Assembly: GCA_030374735.1 (NCBI GenBank) | Contig: JASCIV010000310.1 | Location: 4,105-24,914 of the forward strand | DNA length: 20,810 nucleotides | Reading direction: 5' to 3' | From: Gracilaria caudata | Lineage: Eukaryota > Rhodophyta > Florideophyceae > Gracilariales > Gracilariaceae | In this document: positions 1-7,844 of the stretch, one piece after another | Layout: every line of letters starts with the position of its first letter | Numbering within the stretch: the first letter of the stretch is position 1 | Notes under the pieces: model-generated | What the model saw: only the letters and a program-made list of their open reading frames with translations | What the model was told of the DNA's origin: nothing | Databases searched by the model: none | Translations under genes and position numbers: made by a program

Positions 1-287
1 GTCTATCTATGCTTGCTATGGCACAGAGCCTGGAGCAATTCCAACAGTTTTTGCTTCTTCTCTTTATGTTTAAAATGGTTTTTGCTGGTAATAAACAAAT
101 AATTTTGTTCCCGGTTGTGTACAATATAATATTGCAGGCATATTGCATTTCTCTTAGGCTATTGCGATGATATTGCAAACTTTCATGTGTATTGCAATAT
201 GTATTGCAGTTAAAAACGAACGAGCAATGTATATTGCTTATTGCATTTTCATGTGCAATATATTGCAATTTTATTGTCGGTAGCCCT
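1..287. other. AT-rich flank with clustered TATTGCA motifs
   Basis: This stretch is clearly more AT-rich than the rest of the window. Between 130 and 267 it holds seven exact TATTGCA heptamers (130, 141, 171, 190, 202, 239, 261), two one-base variants (160, 232) and two reverse-complement copies (193, 254). The pair at 254-267 forms a 14-base perfect palindrome centred on ATAT. An open frame runs through part of it but starts at TTG and spans the junction with the repeat unit, so I do not call a gene. The homology with units 2 and 3 starts just to the right, at about 288. Confidence 0.6.
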
Positions 288-1533
288 GCCTATATCCTTC
301 CACATGATTTGATACGTGTAGCTACCAATGAAGTTTCGATGATTGTGTATAGATCCATATCCGTTTCATACAGGACGCTGAATCTCAACGTCACGGCAAT
401 CCAGATTTGGACTCCCCCACCTTCAACAAACCAACCAGGCGATGGGGTTTCGGAGATGTGTAGGGAAGGAAGATTTAGGTGATTTACAAATGATCATCCG
501 AGCAACGCCAGCGTTGTTCATATCTATTCATGAATGCGTTGAACATATGACAGCGGTTGGGGACAACTATACATCTTGTACATGGTGATTTCTTTTCCCC
601 AAAAAGCCGACATTCAATCTCAAACGGCCATAGCATACAACGAACAGGTTAGGGCTTAAAGAACACGAGCTCAGTGCCGAAAGGCAAAAGGTGAAAGGAG
701 GGAACGCAGCAAAGTGTGGGGTCTCGCTTTGACACACGCTTATCTTGCGAGGCCTAACTCTTGAGGCGAATCGCAACTCAACGCCTATCGCTCGAATGTC
801 TGTCGTGGAATCTATGGCAATCTTGTCGTGGATGTAACTCGCAACGGTAGAAGGGCGTGTGACTTTTCGGCTCTCTATTTGCAAGCGACGCAAGTTTCTG
901 TCGGTGTAACCAACATTGTTTAGCATTTGAAACGGCAAGCGCTGTTCGGCTCTCCATATAGAGATCAACTCACATCAAATTAAGCACCAATGTTTACAGA
1001 CTTATTACGACAAAGATGCACGCCGTTGACCGTGCTCCACACACCTTCACTTTCGACAAGGCGGGCCAGCAAGGTGTACTCTATCGTATCCTTAGATCTC
1101 ATTCGAATGAAACAGATCCGCTTCAGCGTGCGTATCGGTCAAATTGTGTCACAACGATGCACCTGATGCGCATCGTGGTGCTGCAAATTAGTAAACTTGC
1201 TTCGGTAGTAACCTTACCTTCTCCTCTCTGTTGGATCGCAACCTCGCTGTCGGCGGGTATTGTGTCACTCTCAAACTGGAGTTGAGGATGGGAACACTCT
1301 CACATCGACGTCTTCGCTGTGAAGCAGTGCCCATATCCTCTTTAACACGAGATTTGTTTATGTACTCAAGGCTCGCAGTTTAAAAGCAAACGTTCCCACT
1401 ATGTCAGGTTGCAGCCCAGCGACGAGAAGAGTTTCAGAGCTTGTTCGTCTCTTGCTGGTTGCAATCGTCATCCTCCAGGACTCGCTGCTGAAATATTGGC
1501 TTCCCTTTGGCGTTTTTGTTGACGGAACGCACT

Positions 1534-2267
1534 ATGGCGATCTCGAGGGCACTGTATTCTATTCGTAGGAATGAGCAGTACGAAAATGCAGTGGGTGAGC
1601 GCATGCCGCAGTCATACGGGCGTGTGCATGAAAACAATATGGTGGCCCGCGCAGGTAGAATATGGGCTAGAAACGGGCGGATGCAGCGCCATAGTGAATG
1701 GACGATCTCCTGGACTCGAAGTTGTTTGCCCCGAAACGGTGGTTCACATCAAGACAATATGGTGAGACGAGCGAATAGGACATGGGTGAGAAACGTGAGC
1801 ATGCAGCGCCGATGTGAATGGACGGTCCTAGACTCAAAGTTCTCTGTGCAGAAAAGTGAACAGGAATGCCTGCGCCGGGGTTTAAGGGGCGTGTATATAT
1901 GAAGATTATAGTTTGGCTCGTGGAAGACACCCGAGGATGAGGAACTATGGCTCACGACAGCGGGATGATGTGACTGTCCTCAGCGAACGCGGGCCTTGTT
2001 CAGCAATGCGTTGCCGGTCCCAGAGACGGTTAGGGTTGAAGAGGGGACGGGACTCCGACCGCAGTGTTCGAAGCGGAATGGTGGAGCATTCGGTGCGAAA
2101 GAAGAGGTGTTTCACTGTGGAAACGAACACGCACACATGTAGAGGTGTGAAACGCGCACGAGCACAGGACGCAGAATGAAAGCCAGACAGTCGGATGGCC
2201 AAACGCTGCGTCTTCCGTGCAGAATAAGACGCGGGCCATGCTGCATCTGTCGGAGAGCAGGAGGTGA
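1534..2267 (+). pseudogene. Broken copy of unit-borne unknown gene (unit 1)
   Basis: I do not recognise the family. The frame opens at an ATG shared by all three units (MAISRA followed by SIRR) and runs 122 codons to a stop at 1900-1902. Similarity to the other units then continues in a second frame (SLARGR, PRMRNYG, DDVTV, then KRGRD and RKK) to a stop near 2179, and in a third (SVQNKTRAMLHL) to the stop at 2265-2267. A module of about 28 residues with the pattern H-[EQ]-[DN]-N-M-V-x-R, later RN and finally EWT, occurs at about 1628 and 1748, and a diverged third copy lies near 1905. The encoded protein would be basic, with nuclear-localisation-like KRGRD/RKK stretches. At least two frameshifts mean it is unlikely to make the full product. 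A short spliced or truncated product is a less likely alternative. Confidence 0.5.
1626..1865 (+). repeat. 120-bp tandem duplication inside unit 1
   Basis: Two adjacent segments match at an offset of exactly 120 bases. ACAATATGGTG lies at 1634 and 1754, and ATGCAGCGCC at 1681 and 1801, followed in both by GTGAATGGACG. The period is a multiple of three, so the reading frame is kept. Unit 2 has only one copy at the matching place (about 6093-6212). Confidence 0.85.
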
Positions 2268-2316
2268 TGGGAAGAGGGCGGGTTTCTCACGGCGCCGTAT
2301 CCTGCTCGTTGGCGCT

Positions 2317-2967
2317 ACAGTCGGAACGACTGCGTCTATCGCGAAGCTGAGAACTGTGCTACGTACTGCTACGAAGGGTATGCTTTCTCTGGAAGTCAGA
2401 TGGTTGCCGAAAGGAATGCGGGAGGGAGCTTCTCCAACATTCTCATACCACTCTTCCGCCAAATCTGAGATATTTTGCGCATGCATTGTTGGAGCCTTGA
2501 TCTGATTGGTCAGCTGAACATATCTTTCTGTCTGAAGGTGCAGCTCACGTGCGACGTCTCGCGCCTCACGTGCGGTGCCACGTGTTGCCACCAGTGGTCT
2601 CTGTGTGATGGGACAATGCTCCTATCGAGCGCTTCAGCTCTAAGCACCGCAACTGGCGATCAGCGTCTCACGCTCTGCAAAATGAGAGTTTATGAGCCGC
2701 CGTTGAATTCCAATTGGAAATGCAACTCGTTTTGCAGGAGAGGAGAGAGCTACTCGCAGCCAATAGAGCACATCCGATGCAGTGCATAAGTTCCGCCCGC
2801 TAGTGTCGGTAACTGGGTCTCCACCTCTCCTCTCATCCCCCGTTCCTTTATTCATCGGCTGCTGATTATCCCCAGCTCTTAAAAACCGACATCTTCGAAC
2901 TTATTCCCCCAACACGCCATCTGTTATCCTTTTCTGATCTCCTACAAGAACACGCCAACTGATCAAG
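2317..2967. other. Unassigned stretch after unit 1
   Basis: There is no recognisable gene here. On the minus strand, roughly 2400-2591 translates to a hydrophilic, helix-like peptide (REARDVARELHLQTERYV), but it has no clear start and its frame runs on into unit 1. The plus strand at about 2541-2582 is dense in CACGTG-type motifs. The last 100 bases before 2968 are pyrimidine-rich and AT-richer and could be the leader of the next ORF, with CTTAAAAA at 2878 as a possible TATA-like element. Confidence 0.35.
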
Positions 2968-3501
2968 ATGCACTCGTCAGATTTCATTTTTGTTGATAAA
3001 GACGGCGATGTCTTCATGGCAAGCATTCTGCTGCCACTAACCATGATTTGGTCTATGGCCGTGGAAAGCGGTTACAGACCGGTCAAGTATGGGGACTGGC
3101 TGAGGAGGAACACGGGAGACGCGAAAAAGTTTTCCCCATCCGCCGGGGCTGCCAAGAGGTTTAGATCTTCGGGATCCAGCAGCTCCGGCGGAAGCTCCCC
3201 ACGGGGCTCCCCGAAAAGGAAAATTCGAGGGAGCCCGAGGGCAAGTGGGGGTGTTTCAAAGGGCTGTAAGAAGCTTCTACTGCAGAAAATCCCGCGTGAC
3301 CGATTCTCCAGGGCATCCATCCTGGAGATGGTCAAGGTCGAGGGTGCGCCGGCCACATCGTTTTCGATGAAAGGCCGGCGGGAAAGCAACGACCTGCCAT
3401 CGGCAGAAGTCGGCTTTGAGTCCCACGAACACTGCTCGACAGTGTATGATGCGGTGAAAACACCGCTGGAAAGGGACGGTATCTGGGTAACCAAAATATA
3501 G
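2968..3501 (+). CDS. Hypothetical protein, 177 aa, basic Ser/Gly/Pro linker
   Basis: I do not recognise this protein. The ATG at 2968 is the first in a clean frame ending with TAG at 3499-3501, and the leader upstream has no competing long frame. Residues 1-14 are acidic/polar, 15-32 form a hydrophobic stretch (VFMASILLPLTMIWSMAV) that could be a signal anchor or a buried helix, and 53-100 are low complexity, rich in Ser, Gly and basic residues with SP motifs (SPRGSPKRKIRGSPR) resembling a phosphorylatable nuclear-localisation region. Residues 101-177 look more ordered. It lies between repeat units 1 and 2, shows no repeat homology, and is the only frame in the left half that looks undamaged. 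It may be a lineage-specific gene or a chance ORF. Confidence 0.5.
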   Translation: MHSSDFIFVDKDGDVFMASILLPLTMIWSMAVESGYRPVKYGDWLRRNTGDAKKFSPSAGAAKRFRSSGSSSSGGSSPRGSPKRKIRGSPRASGGVSKGCKKLLLQKIPRDRFSRASILEMVKVEGAPATSFSMKGRRESNDLPSAEVGFESHEHCSTVYDAVKTPLERDGIWVTKI

Positions 3502-3953
3502 TGCCCATTAGCTAGATGGATAACCTCTAGTTGTGAAAGCGTTGATTGTAAACAAATCTCGCTTCAATCATTTGTTGCTCTTCGTTTTAGGGGGATAGTG
3601 AAAAACAAGTTGAAAGACGGCAGCATATCCAAGAATATTCATCTCTTTGGAGCCTCTAAAGCAACTCAGAAACGCGCCCACGTACCTCTCCGCATGCGTT
3701 TACACATCTCTTTGGGGGCAATCTCGGCCTGCCACCCACAATGAAATCGAAACGGCATGTACATCGTTGCCGCTCCCATCTGATTGGGCGCAGGGGCGAT
3801 AGTCACGTGCAGCATCTGCCACGTTTGGAGAGCATCTCCTTCAAGCACAGCGCGAGCTCATCCTTCGTACCTTCCGAGCACTGCAAACCGAGATCAAGAT
3901 CAGCGCTGAATATCAGCGCCGAATATCCGCACCGAAGAAATGAGCCAACGCGC
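3502..3953. other. Unassigned spacer before unit 2
   Basis: There is no complete gene. A 46-codon open stretch at 3803-3943 on the plus strand reads like an amphipathic helix (LLQAQRELILRTFRALQTEI), with a stop just upstream (3800-3802) and no ATG. Short matches such as CACTGCAA followed by GAGATCA also occur ahead of unit 3 near 7792, so homology between units 2 and 3 may begin as early as about 3870. Confidence 0.35.
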
Positions 3954-4130
3954 GCATGAGGAGCGACGGGCTTTACTGTAGCGCTATCGCGCCTTTCCGG
4001 GTTCTCTACGTCTGTGTCCGCCTGCGGTGCGACATTCGTGCTGGAGCAATAGAAACCGGCTCGTGATCGTTTTGCAATCGATGGCGCACGGAAAAGGACA
4101 TAAGTTTGTTTAATTCTTTGGTAGCAATGG

Positions 4131-4186
4131 TCCTCAACTTGAGGAAAATGCCAAGCACTTGAGGACCTCAAGTGCTTGGCATTTTC
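4131..4186. repeat. 21-bp-arm palindrome with 1-nt spacer, plus small nested palindrome
   Basis: Arms at 4144-4164 and 4166-4186 are perfect reverse complements of 21 bases, separated by one A. A second perfect palindrome, TCCTCAA-C-TTGAGGA (4131-4145), overlaps its left edge. The right arm has a counterpart in unit 3 (CCTCAGTTTGTTGGCTTTG near 8020), while the left arm does not, so the left arm looks like an inverted copy made within unit 2. Confidence 0.95.
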
Positions 4187-4520
4187 TCGCTATCGTGGCT
4201 CTTAGAGATTCTTTGAGTATATAAGAGGTGAAGTTTTGTACAAAACGCTTGGAACGACAATGCAAGGATGGCGGAAAACTTCTGATTCCTCTGGTCCCAC
4301 TTTGTGGTTTTCAGAATGTGGACCTTTGTAGCCACTTCGGGCATATGCCTTTCGAACCTCTTCCTCCCCAGTCTCTCGACTTGGTCTGGTTACAACCTTT
4401 ATCCTTCCACGTGATTTGATACGTGCAGCTACCATTGAAGTTTCGATGATTGCATATAGATCCATAGCCGTTTCATACAGAACTCTGAATCTCAACGTCA
4501 TGGCAAACTAGATTTGGCAT

Positions 4521-4550
4521 CCCCCCCCCCCCCCCCCCCCCCCCTCCCCC
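4521..4550. repeat. Poly-C tract (C24, T, C5)
   Basis: An uninterrupted run of 24 C occupies 4521-4544, then T and five more C. At the same place unit 1 has only ACTCCCCCACC and unit 3 GCATGCCCCATAC, so this is an expansion specific to unit 2. The minus strand is a G24 run that could form quadruplexes. Its exact length is prone to sequencing error. Confidence 0.9.
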
Positions 4551-5104
4551 TTCAACAGAATCAATCCGTCGACGAGGTTTTGAAGATCGGTAGGGAAAGA
4601 ATGTTTGAGGAAAGTACAGCTTCTCAACCGAGGAACGCCAAAGTTGTTCATATCTACTCATGAATGCGTTGTACGTATGACAGCGGTCGGGGACAACTCA
4701 TTTCTTCTACGTACCAAAGCAGACACTCGAGCTCAAACGAAAACAATATGCAACGAACAGGTGGAGCTTAAAGAACACCGGCTCAGTGCCGAAAGGCAAC
4801 ACGCCAAAGGAGGACACGCAGCAAACTGTTTGGTCTCGCTTCCACACACGCCCTTGTTGTGAGGACTATCTCATAAGCGAAGCGCAACTCGACGCCGATC
4901 GCCCGAATGTACAGTGGAATCTATGGAACTCTCTTGTCGTGCTCTCTTGTCGTGGATGTAACTCGCGAAAGTATAAGAGGTTCTTACTTTGTGACTCTCT
5001 GTTTAAAAGTGACGCAAGCCTCTCTCCGTTTCACAAACTTTGACTTGCAATTGAAACGGCAAGCGCTATAGAGATCAGGTTACATCAAATTCGGAAGCCC
5101 CGCA

Positions 5105-5138
5105 TAGACACAGCATTCTTGTCACAATGCTGTGTCTA
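5105..5138. repeat. Perfect 13-bp-arm inverted repeat
   Basis: TAGACACAGCATT (5105-5117) and its exact reverse complement (5126-5138) flank an 8-base loop, CTTGTCAC. It lies in unit 2 where unit 1 has unrelated sequence. It could form a hairpin in RNA or DNA. No T-run follows it and no termination role is implied. Confidence 0.9.
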
Positions 5139-5308
5139 CACGCGGCAAGGCGGGCCAAAAAGATGTACCCTGTACGCTATCATGGTTATCGTGCCTCCCG
5201 AAAGACGGTGTTATAGATCTCATTGGAATCAAACAGATCCGCTTCAACGTGAGTATCGGTCAAATTGTGTCACAACGATGCGCATCATGCGTATCGTGGT
5301 GACGTAAA

Positions 5309-5654
5309 TGTGGATCGAAAAGCTATCGGCGAGAATAGGAGATATGGCGGGAGATTGTTGGGGGTTCTGTTTGGTCTCTTTTGAAGTGGTATTTATTGTG
5401 CGACGGGTCGAGTCGCGATGGCTGTTGATGGTCAGAGTTTCAGAAGGTCGTTGATTACCGTCGTTCTCTCATTCTGCAGTGAACGCCTCCCGTGAGGCCG
5501 TTCGGCGCCTGTGCGCCGTTCTAACTGCCACCCCTCGACATGAGTGCTGTTCTACGACACTGACGACCCCGCCAGGGCCGTCAACGCCCGCCTACCGCGG
5601 GGGTTAGAGCCGCTACCATACGCAATAAACACCGTCTTTGCTTGCGTCTCTACA
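5309..5654. mobile_element. Solo LTR, 346 bp, with 5-bp target site duplication
   Basis: The segment begins TGTGGATC and ends TCTCTACA, so its termini are TG...CA and form a short imperfect inverted repeat (TGTGGA/TCTACA). It is flanked by GTAAA on both sides (5304-5308 and 5655-5659). Units 1 and 3 lack it: unit 1 reads GTGGTGCTGCAAATTAGTAA at the same place (about 1175-1194). An AATAAA at 5624-5629, close to the 3' end, resembles an LTR polyadenylation signal and suggests plus orientation. There is no coding capacity. A 5-bp duplication with TG/CA ends is typical of Ty1/copia and other LTR retrotransposons. A solo LTR normally arises by recombination between the two LTRs of a full element. 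I cannot tell which element family it came from. Confidence 0.88.
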
Positions 5655-6464
5655 GTAAATTAGTACACTTGCTTCGGTAATAACCTCCCCCTCTCTTCTG
5701 TATTGGACCGCAACCGCTGTGTCACTCTCAAACTGGAATGAGGATGGGAGCACTCTCACATCGACGTCTTCGCCGTGATGCAGGGATATACTCTCTTTAA
5801 CAGGAGCTCCGTTTGTGTCTTTAAGGCGCGCAGTTTGAAAGCAACCGTTCCCACTGTTTCTAGTTGCAGCCCCGCGACGCGAACAGTCTCACTCATTGTT
5901 CGTTTCTTGTTGGTTGCAATCGTCATTCTCCAGGACTTGCGTTTCTGTTGAGGTAGGGGCTGCCCGTCGACGTTTTTGTTGACTAGGATCTCGGAACGCA
6001 CTATGGCGATCTCGAGGGCACCGTGTTCCATTCGCAGGGACGGGCGGTACGGAAATGCAGCGAGTGAGCGCACGCCGCAGTCATACGCGCGTGTGCATCA
6101 AAACAACATGGTGGCCCGCGCAGATAGAACATGGGCAAGAAACGGGCGCGTGCAGCGCCGCGGTGAATGGACGGCCTCCTGGACTCCAAGTTCTTCTTTG
6201 CGCAGAAAAGAGCGCAATGGGATGGGAACAGGTACGCCTGCGCAGGGCCGTGGGGCGCGTATGCATGAAGATGATAGTTTGGCTCGTGGAAGATACCCGA
6301 GGATGAGAAACTATGGCACACGGCAGTGGGATGATGTGACTGTCCCCGCGCACGCGCGCCTTGTTCAGCCGTGCGATGCCGGTCTCCAAGACGGTTAGGA
6401 TTGACGAGGGGACTAGACTCCGGCCGCAGTGAGCAAAGCGGGATGGTGGACCAGTTGGCTCGAA

Positions 6465-6868
6465 GAGCTCGTTACCACGACGAGAACCAAGAGCGAAGTC
6501 AAGCACATCATGCGCAGCTTCTTAAACAACGAAAGGACAAACAGGCTATGGCACGATCACAGACACCGTTCGCACAATATTGCACGACCTCGAACAGATG
6601 AACCCAAGACTACCGAACCCGAAGAGCTTATGGGAGGAAGCTCTGTACACCGCCAACTAAGTGAGAAACCGCTGCTTGACGAGAAGAATGCACAGTGCAT
6701 ACCAAGGAAAGGCACCATTCGAAGCCATAACTGGCATCAGGCCGAATCTCTCCCATCTCAGGATGTTTGGCTCAGGGGCATACATGGTGAGACCACCACC
6801 ACATCGAAGCGGCGGCAAGTTCAACACTCGGTTCTGGGAAGGAGTGCTCGTGGAATACGAAGAATCAC
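6465..6868 (+). mobile_element. Ty1/copia integrase relic, broken
   Basis: In one frame, 6541-6660 reads TITDTVRTILHDLEQ followed by a W-x-EAL-x-TAN motif and a TAA stop at 6658-6660. The same frame then continues 6661-6873 as RNRCLTRRMHSAYQGKAPFE, a TG-x-P motif, SHLRMFGS-x-AY and FWEGVLVEY. Those motifs are the C-terminal half of the copia integrase core and the following segment. Upstream, NNERTN lies in a different frame, so there is also a frameshift near 6540, and the central DNG part of the catalytic core is missing. There are no LTRs, gag, protease or reverse transcriptase next to it. Host sequence matches unit 1 (about 2081-2115) and unit 3 (about 9750-9795) on both sides, so the relic is nested in unit 2. 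Edges are good to about 15 bases. Confidence 0.85.
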
Positions 6869-7127
6869 GATGAAAGACGAGACGTTTTTCGGTGGAAACG
6901 AACACCCACAGAGACCATGATATGGGGGGTTTGAATGCGCACGAGCACACGACGCGGAACGAAAGCCAAACTGGCACAGGGCCAAACGCTGCGTTTTCCG
7001 TACAAGAGAAGACGCGGACCATGCTCTATCTGTGGGAGAGAAGGAAGTGCTGGGAAGAGGGCGGGCTTTTCACAGCGCCGTATCCTGCGCGTCGGTTCTT
7101 TTGCTGCGCATTGGGATGCTCTAATGA

Positions 7128-7184
7128 CTTCCAATGTCCCCAAAAACCTCTTCATCATGAAGAGGTTTTTGGGGACATTGGAAG
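7128..7184. repeat. 28-bp-arm perfect palindrome with 1-nt spacer
   Basis: Arms at 7128-7155 and 7157-7184 are perfect reverse complements of 28 bases around a single C. The right arm (ATGAAGAGGTTTTTGGGGAC) aligns with unit 3 near 10025 (ATGAGGAGGCGTTTGGAGAT) and carries the HEEVFGDI codons of the relic gene. The left arm has no counterpart in unit 3, so it looks like a recent inverted duplication. Confidence 0.95.
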
Positions 7185-7265
7185 CGGGGAAGCAAAATCC
7201 AGAAACGACGCAGAGTGGATGGTGGGCGCGTCGAGAATGTTGCTACGGGACATTGAGAGGGAATG

Positions 7266-7844
7266 CCGTCAGCTGCAAAACTAGCCTTGCGCGCTTGAGA
7301 ACTGCGTGGCTGCGCAGGAAAGGCGAGCGGAAGAGGAATAGAATTTGGAGGCACAAGAAGGTTTGGTCGTTACTAGACTGAAGTTTGAGGGCAATACGCA
7401 CGAAGAGGAGATCCCGACAAAGTCACAAGTTGGTGAGGCATCTTGCCCGGGTCTTTACGGATCGAACGAGCCAGCCGCAAATGGAAACCAAGTGGAGCTT
7501 TGATTGATCGTTCAAGCCTCCGGTTGATTTCCTATCGCGGCTGCCCGTCCGACAAAGCGTTTGGTGAACGGGATGCTTTGAGGCCGTGTGTGAGCAGTTC
7601 ACGAACAAGTACGCATAGCAGATGTTGCGCACTGAGAACTGGAGGCAAGCGAATACCCTTGGTAGTATTTTTGGTGACAGAAGTGAGAAGTTGACGGTTA
7701 CGGTATCTTGCTCGATTGTGACAGTTGGGATCAGTCGCGGTGCGCGCCGATTCCTTTCCACAACGCAGTCGTTTTCGACGAAGCGGCGTATCACTGCAAG
7801 CAGAGATCATTCGCGAAGAGTTGACTTTCGCGAAAGTGTGTGTA
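7266..7844. other. Unassigned spacer between units 2 and 3
   Basis: I see no recognisable gene or RNA. The first 170 bases may hold the decayed C-terminal part of the unit-2 relic gene (a Glu/Arg-rich reading with an internal stop). The longest minus-strand frame (7532-7987) runs across the edge of unit 3 and has no conserved counterpart in unit 2, so I treat it as spurious. Confidence 0.35.

Larger units (their letters stand above)
288..2316 (+). repeat. Repeat unit 1 (diverged copy)
   Basis: This is the first of three collinear copies. Shared landmarks with unit 2 include CCTTCCACATGATTTGATAC near 295 (one base different in unit 2, near 4401), CAGATCCGCTTCA at 1113 (5234 in unit 2, 8880 in unit 3), the conserved start ACTATGGCGATCTCGAGGGC near 1532, and GCGCCGTATCCTGC near 2293. 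The match to unit 2 ends near 2316, where units 2 and 3 still resemble each other. It lacks the LTR and the integrase relic found in unit 2. It carries a 120-bp tandem duplication that the other units lack. Edges were placed by eye. Confidence 0.8.
3954..7265 (+). repeat. Repeat unit 2, with nested insertions
   Basis: This is the second copy of the unit. It matches unit 3 from its left part (GAGCAATAGAAA against GAGCAATGGAAA; CTCTTAGAGAT followed by GAGGTGA) and units 1 and 3 through the middle and end. The distance from CAGATCC (5234) to the ATG of the MLYL motif (7021) is 1787 bases, against 1125 in unit 1 and 1023 in unit 3. Removing the solo LTR with its target duplication (351) and the integrase relic (about 404) leaves about 1032. 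It also carries a C24 run and three perfect inverted repeats. Its far end is marked by GGGACATTGAGAGG near 7248, equivalent to GGGACGTGGAGGG in unit 3. Confidence 0.8.
6003..7284 (+). pseudogene. Broken copy of unit-borne unknown gene (unit 2)
   Basis: This is the counterpart of the relics in units 1 and 3. The conserved ATG at 6003 opens a 131-codon frame to TAG at 6396-6398: MAISRA, SIRR, one repeat module (HQNNMVARADRTWARNGR, ending GEWT), then a diverged module (HEDDSLARGRYPRMRNYG, ending DDVTV). Similarity continues past the stop, is interrupted by the integrase relic (about 6465-6868), and resumes at about 6869 (ETFFGGNEH). The frame ending at 7284 then has SVQEKTRTMLYL, CWEEGG, HEEVFGDI and EWMVGASRMLLRDIE, matching unit 3. 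A short further reading in another frame near 7290-7440 (CVAAQERRAEEE, then a stop) may be the original C-terminal region. Product unknown. Confidence 0.5.

Noticed and set aside
130..267. CRISPR array
   Set aside because: The motif is only seven bases, the spacing is irregular and both orientations occur; the genome is also eukaryotic.
192..482. 96-codon plus-strand frame
   Set aside because: It starts at TTG, crosses from the TATTGCA cluster into unit 1, and the frame is broken in unit 2.
7128..7184. Transcription terminator or miRNA-like hairpin
   Set aside because: The one-base loop does not suit a miRNA precursor, no T-run follows, and comparison with unit 3 points to a fold-back duplication instead.
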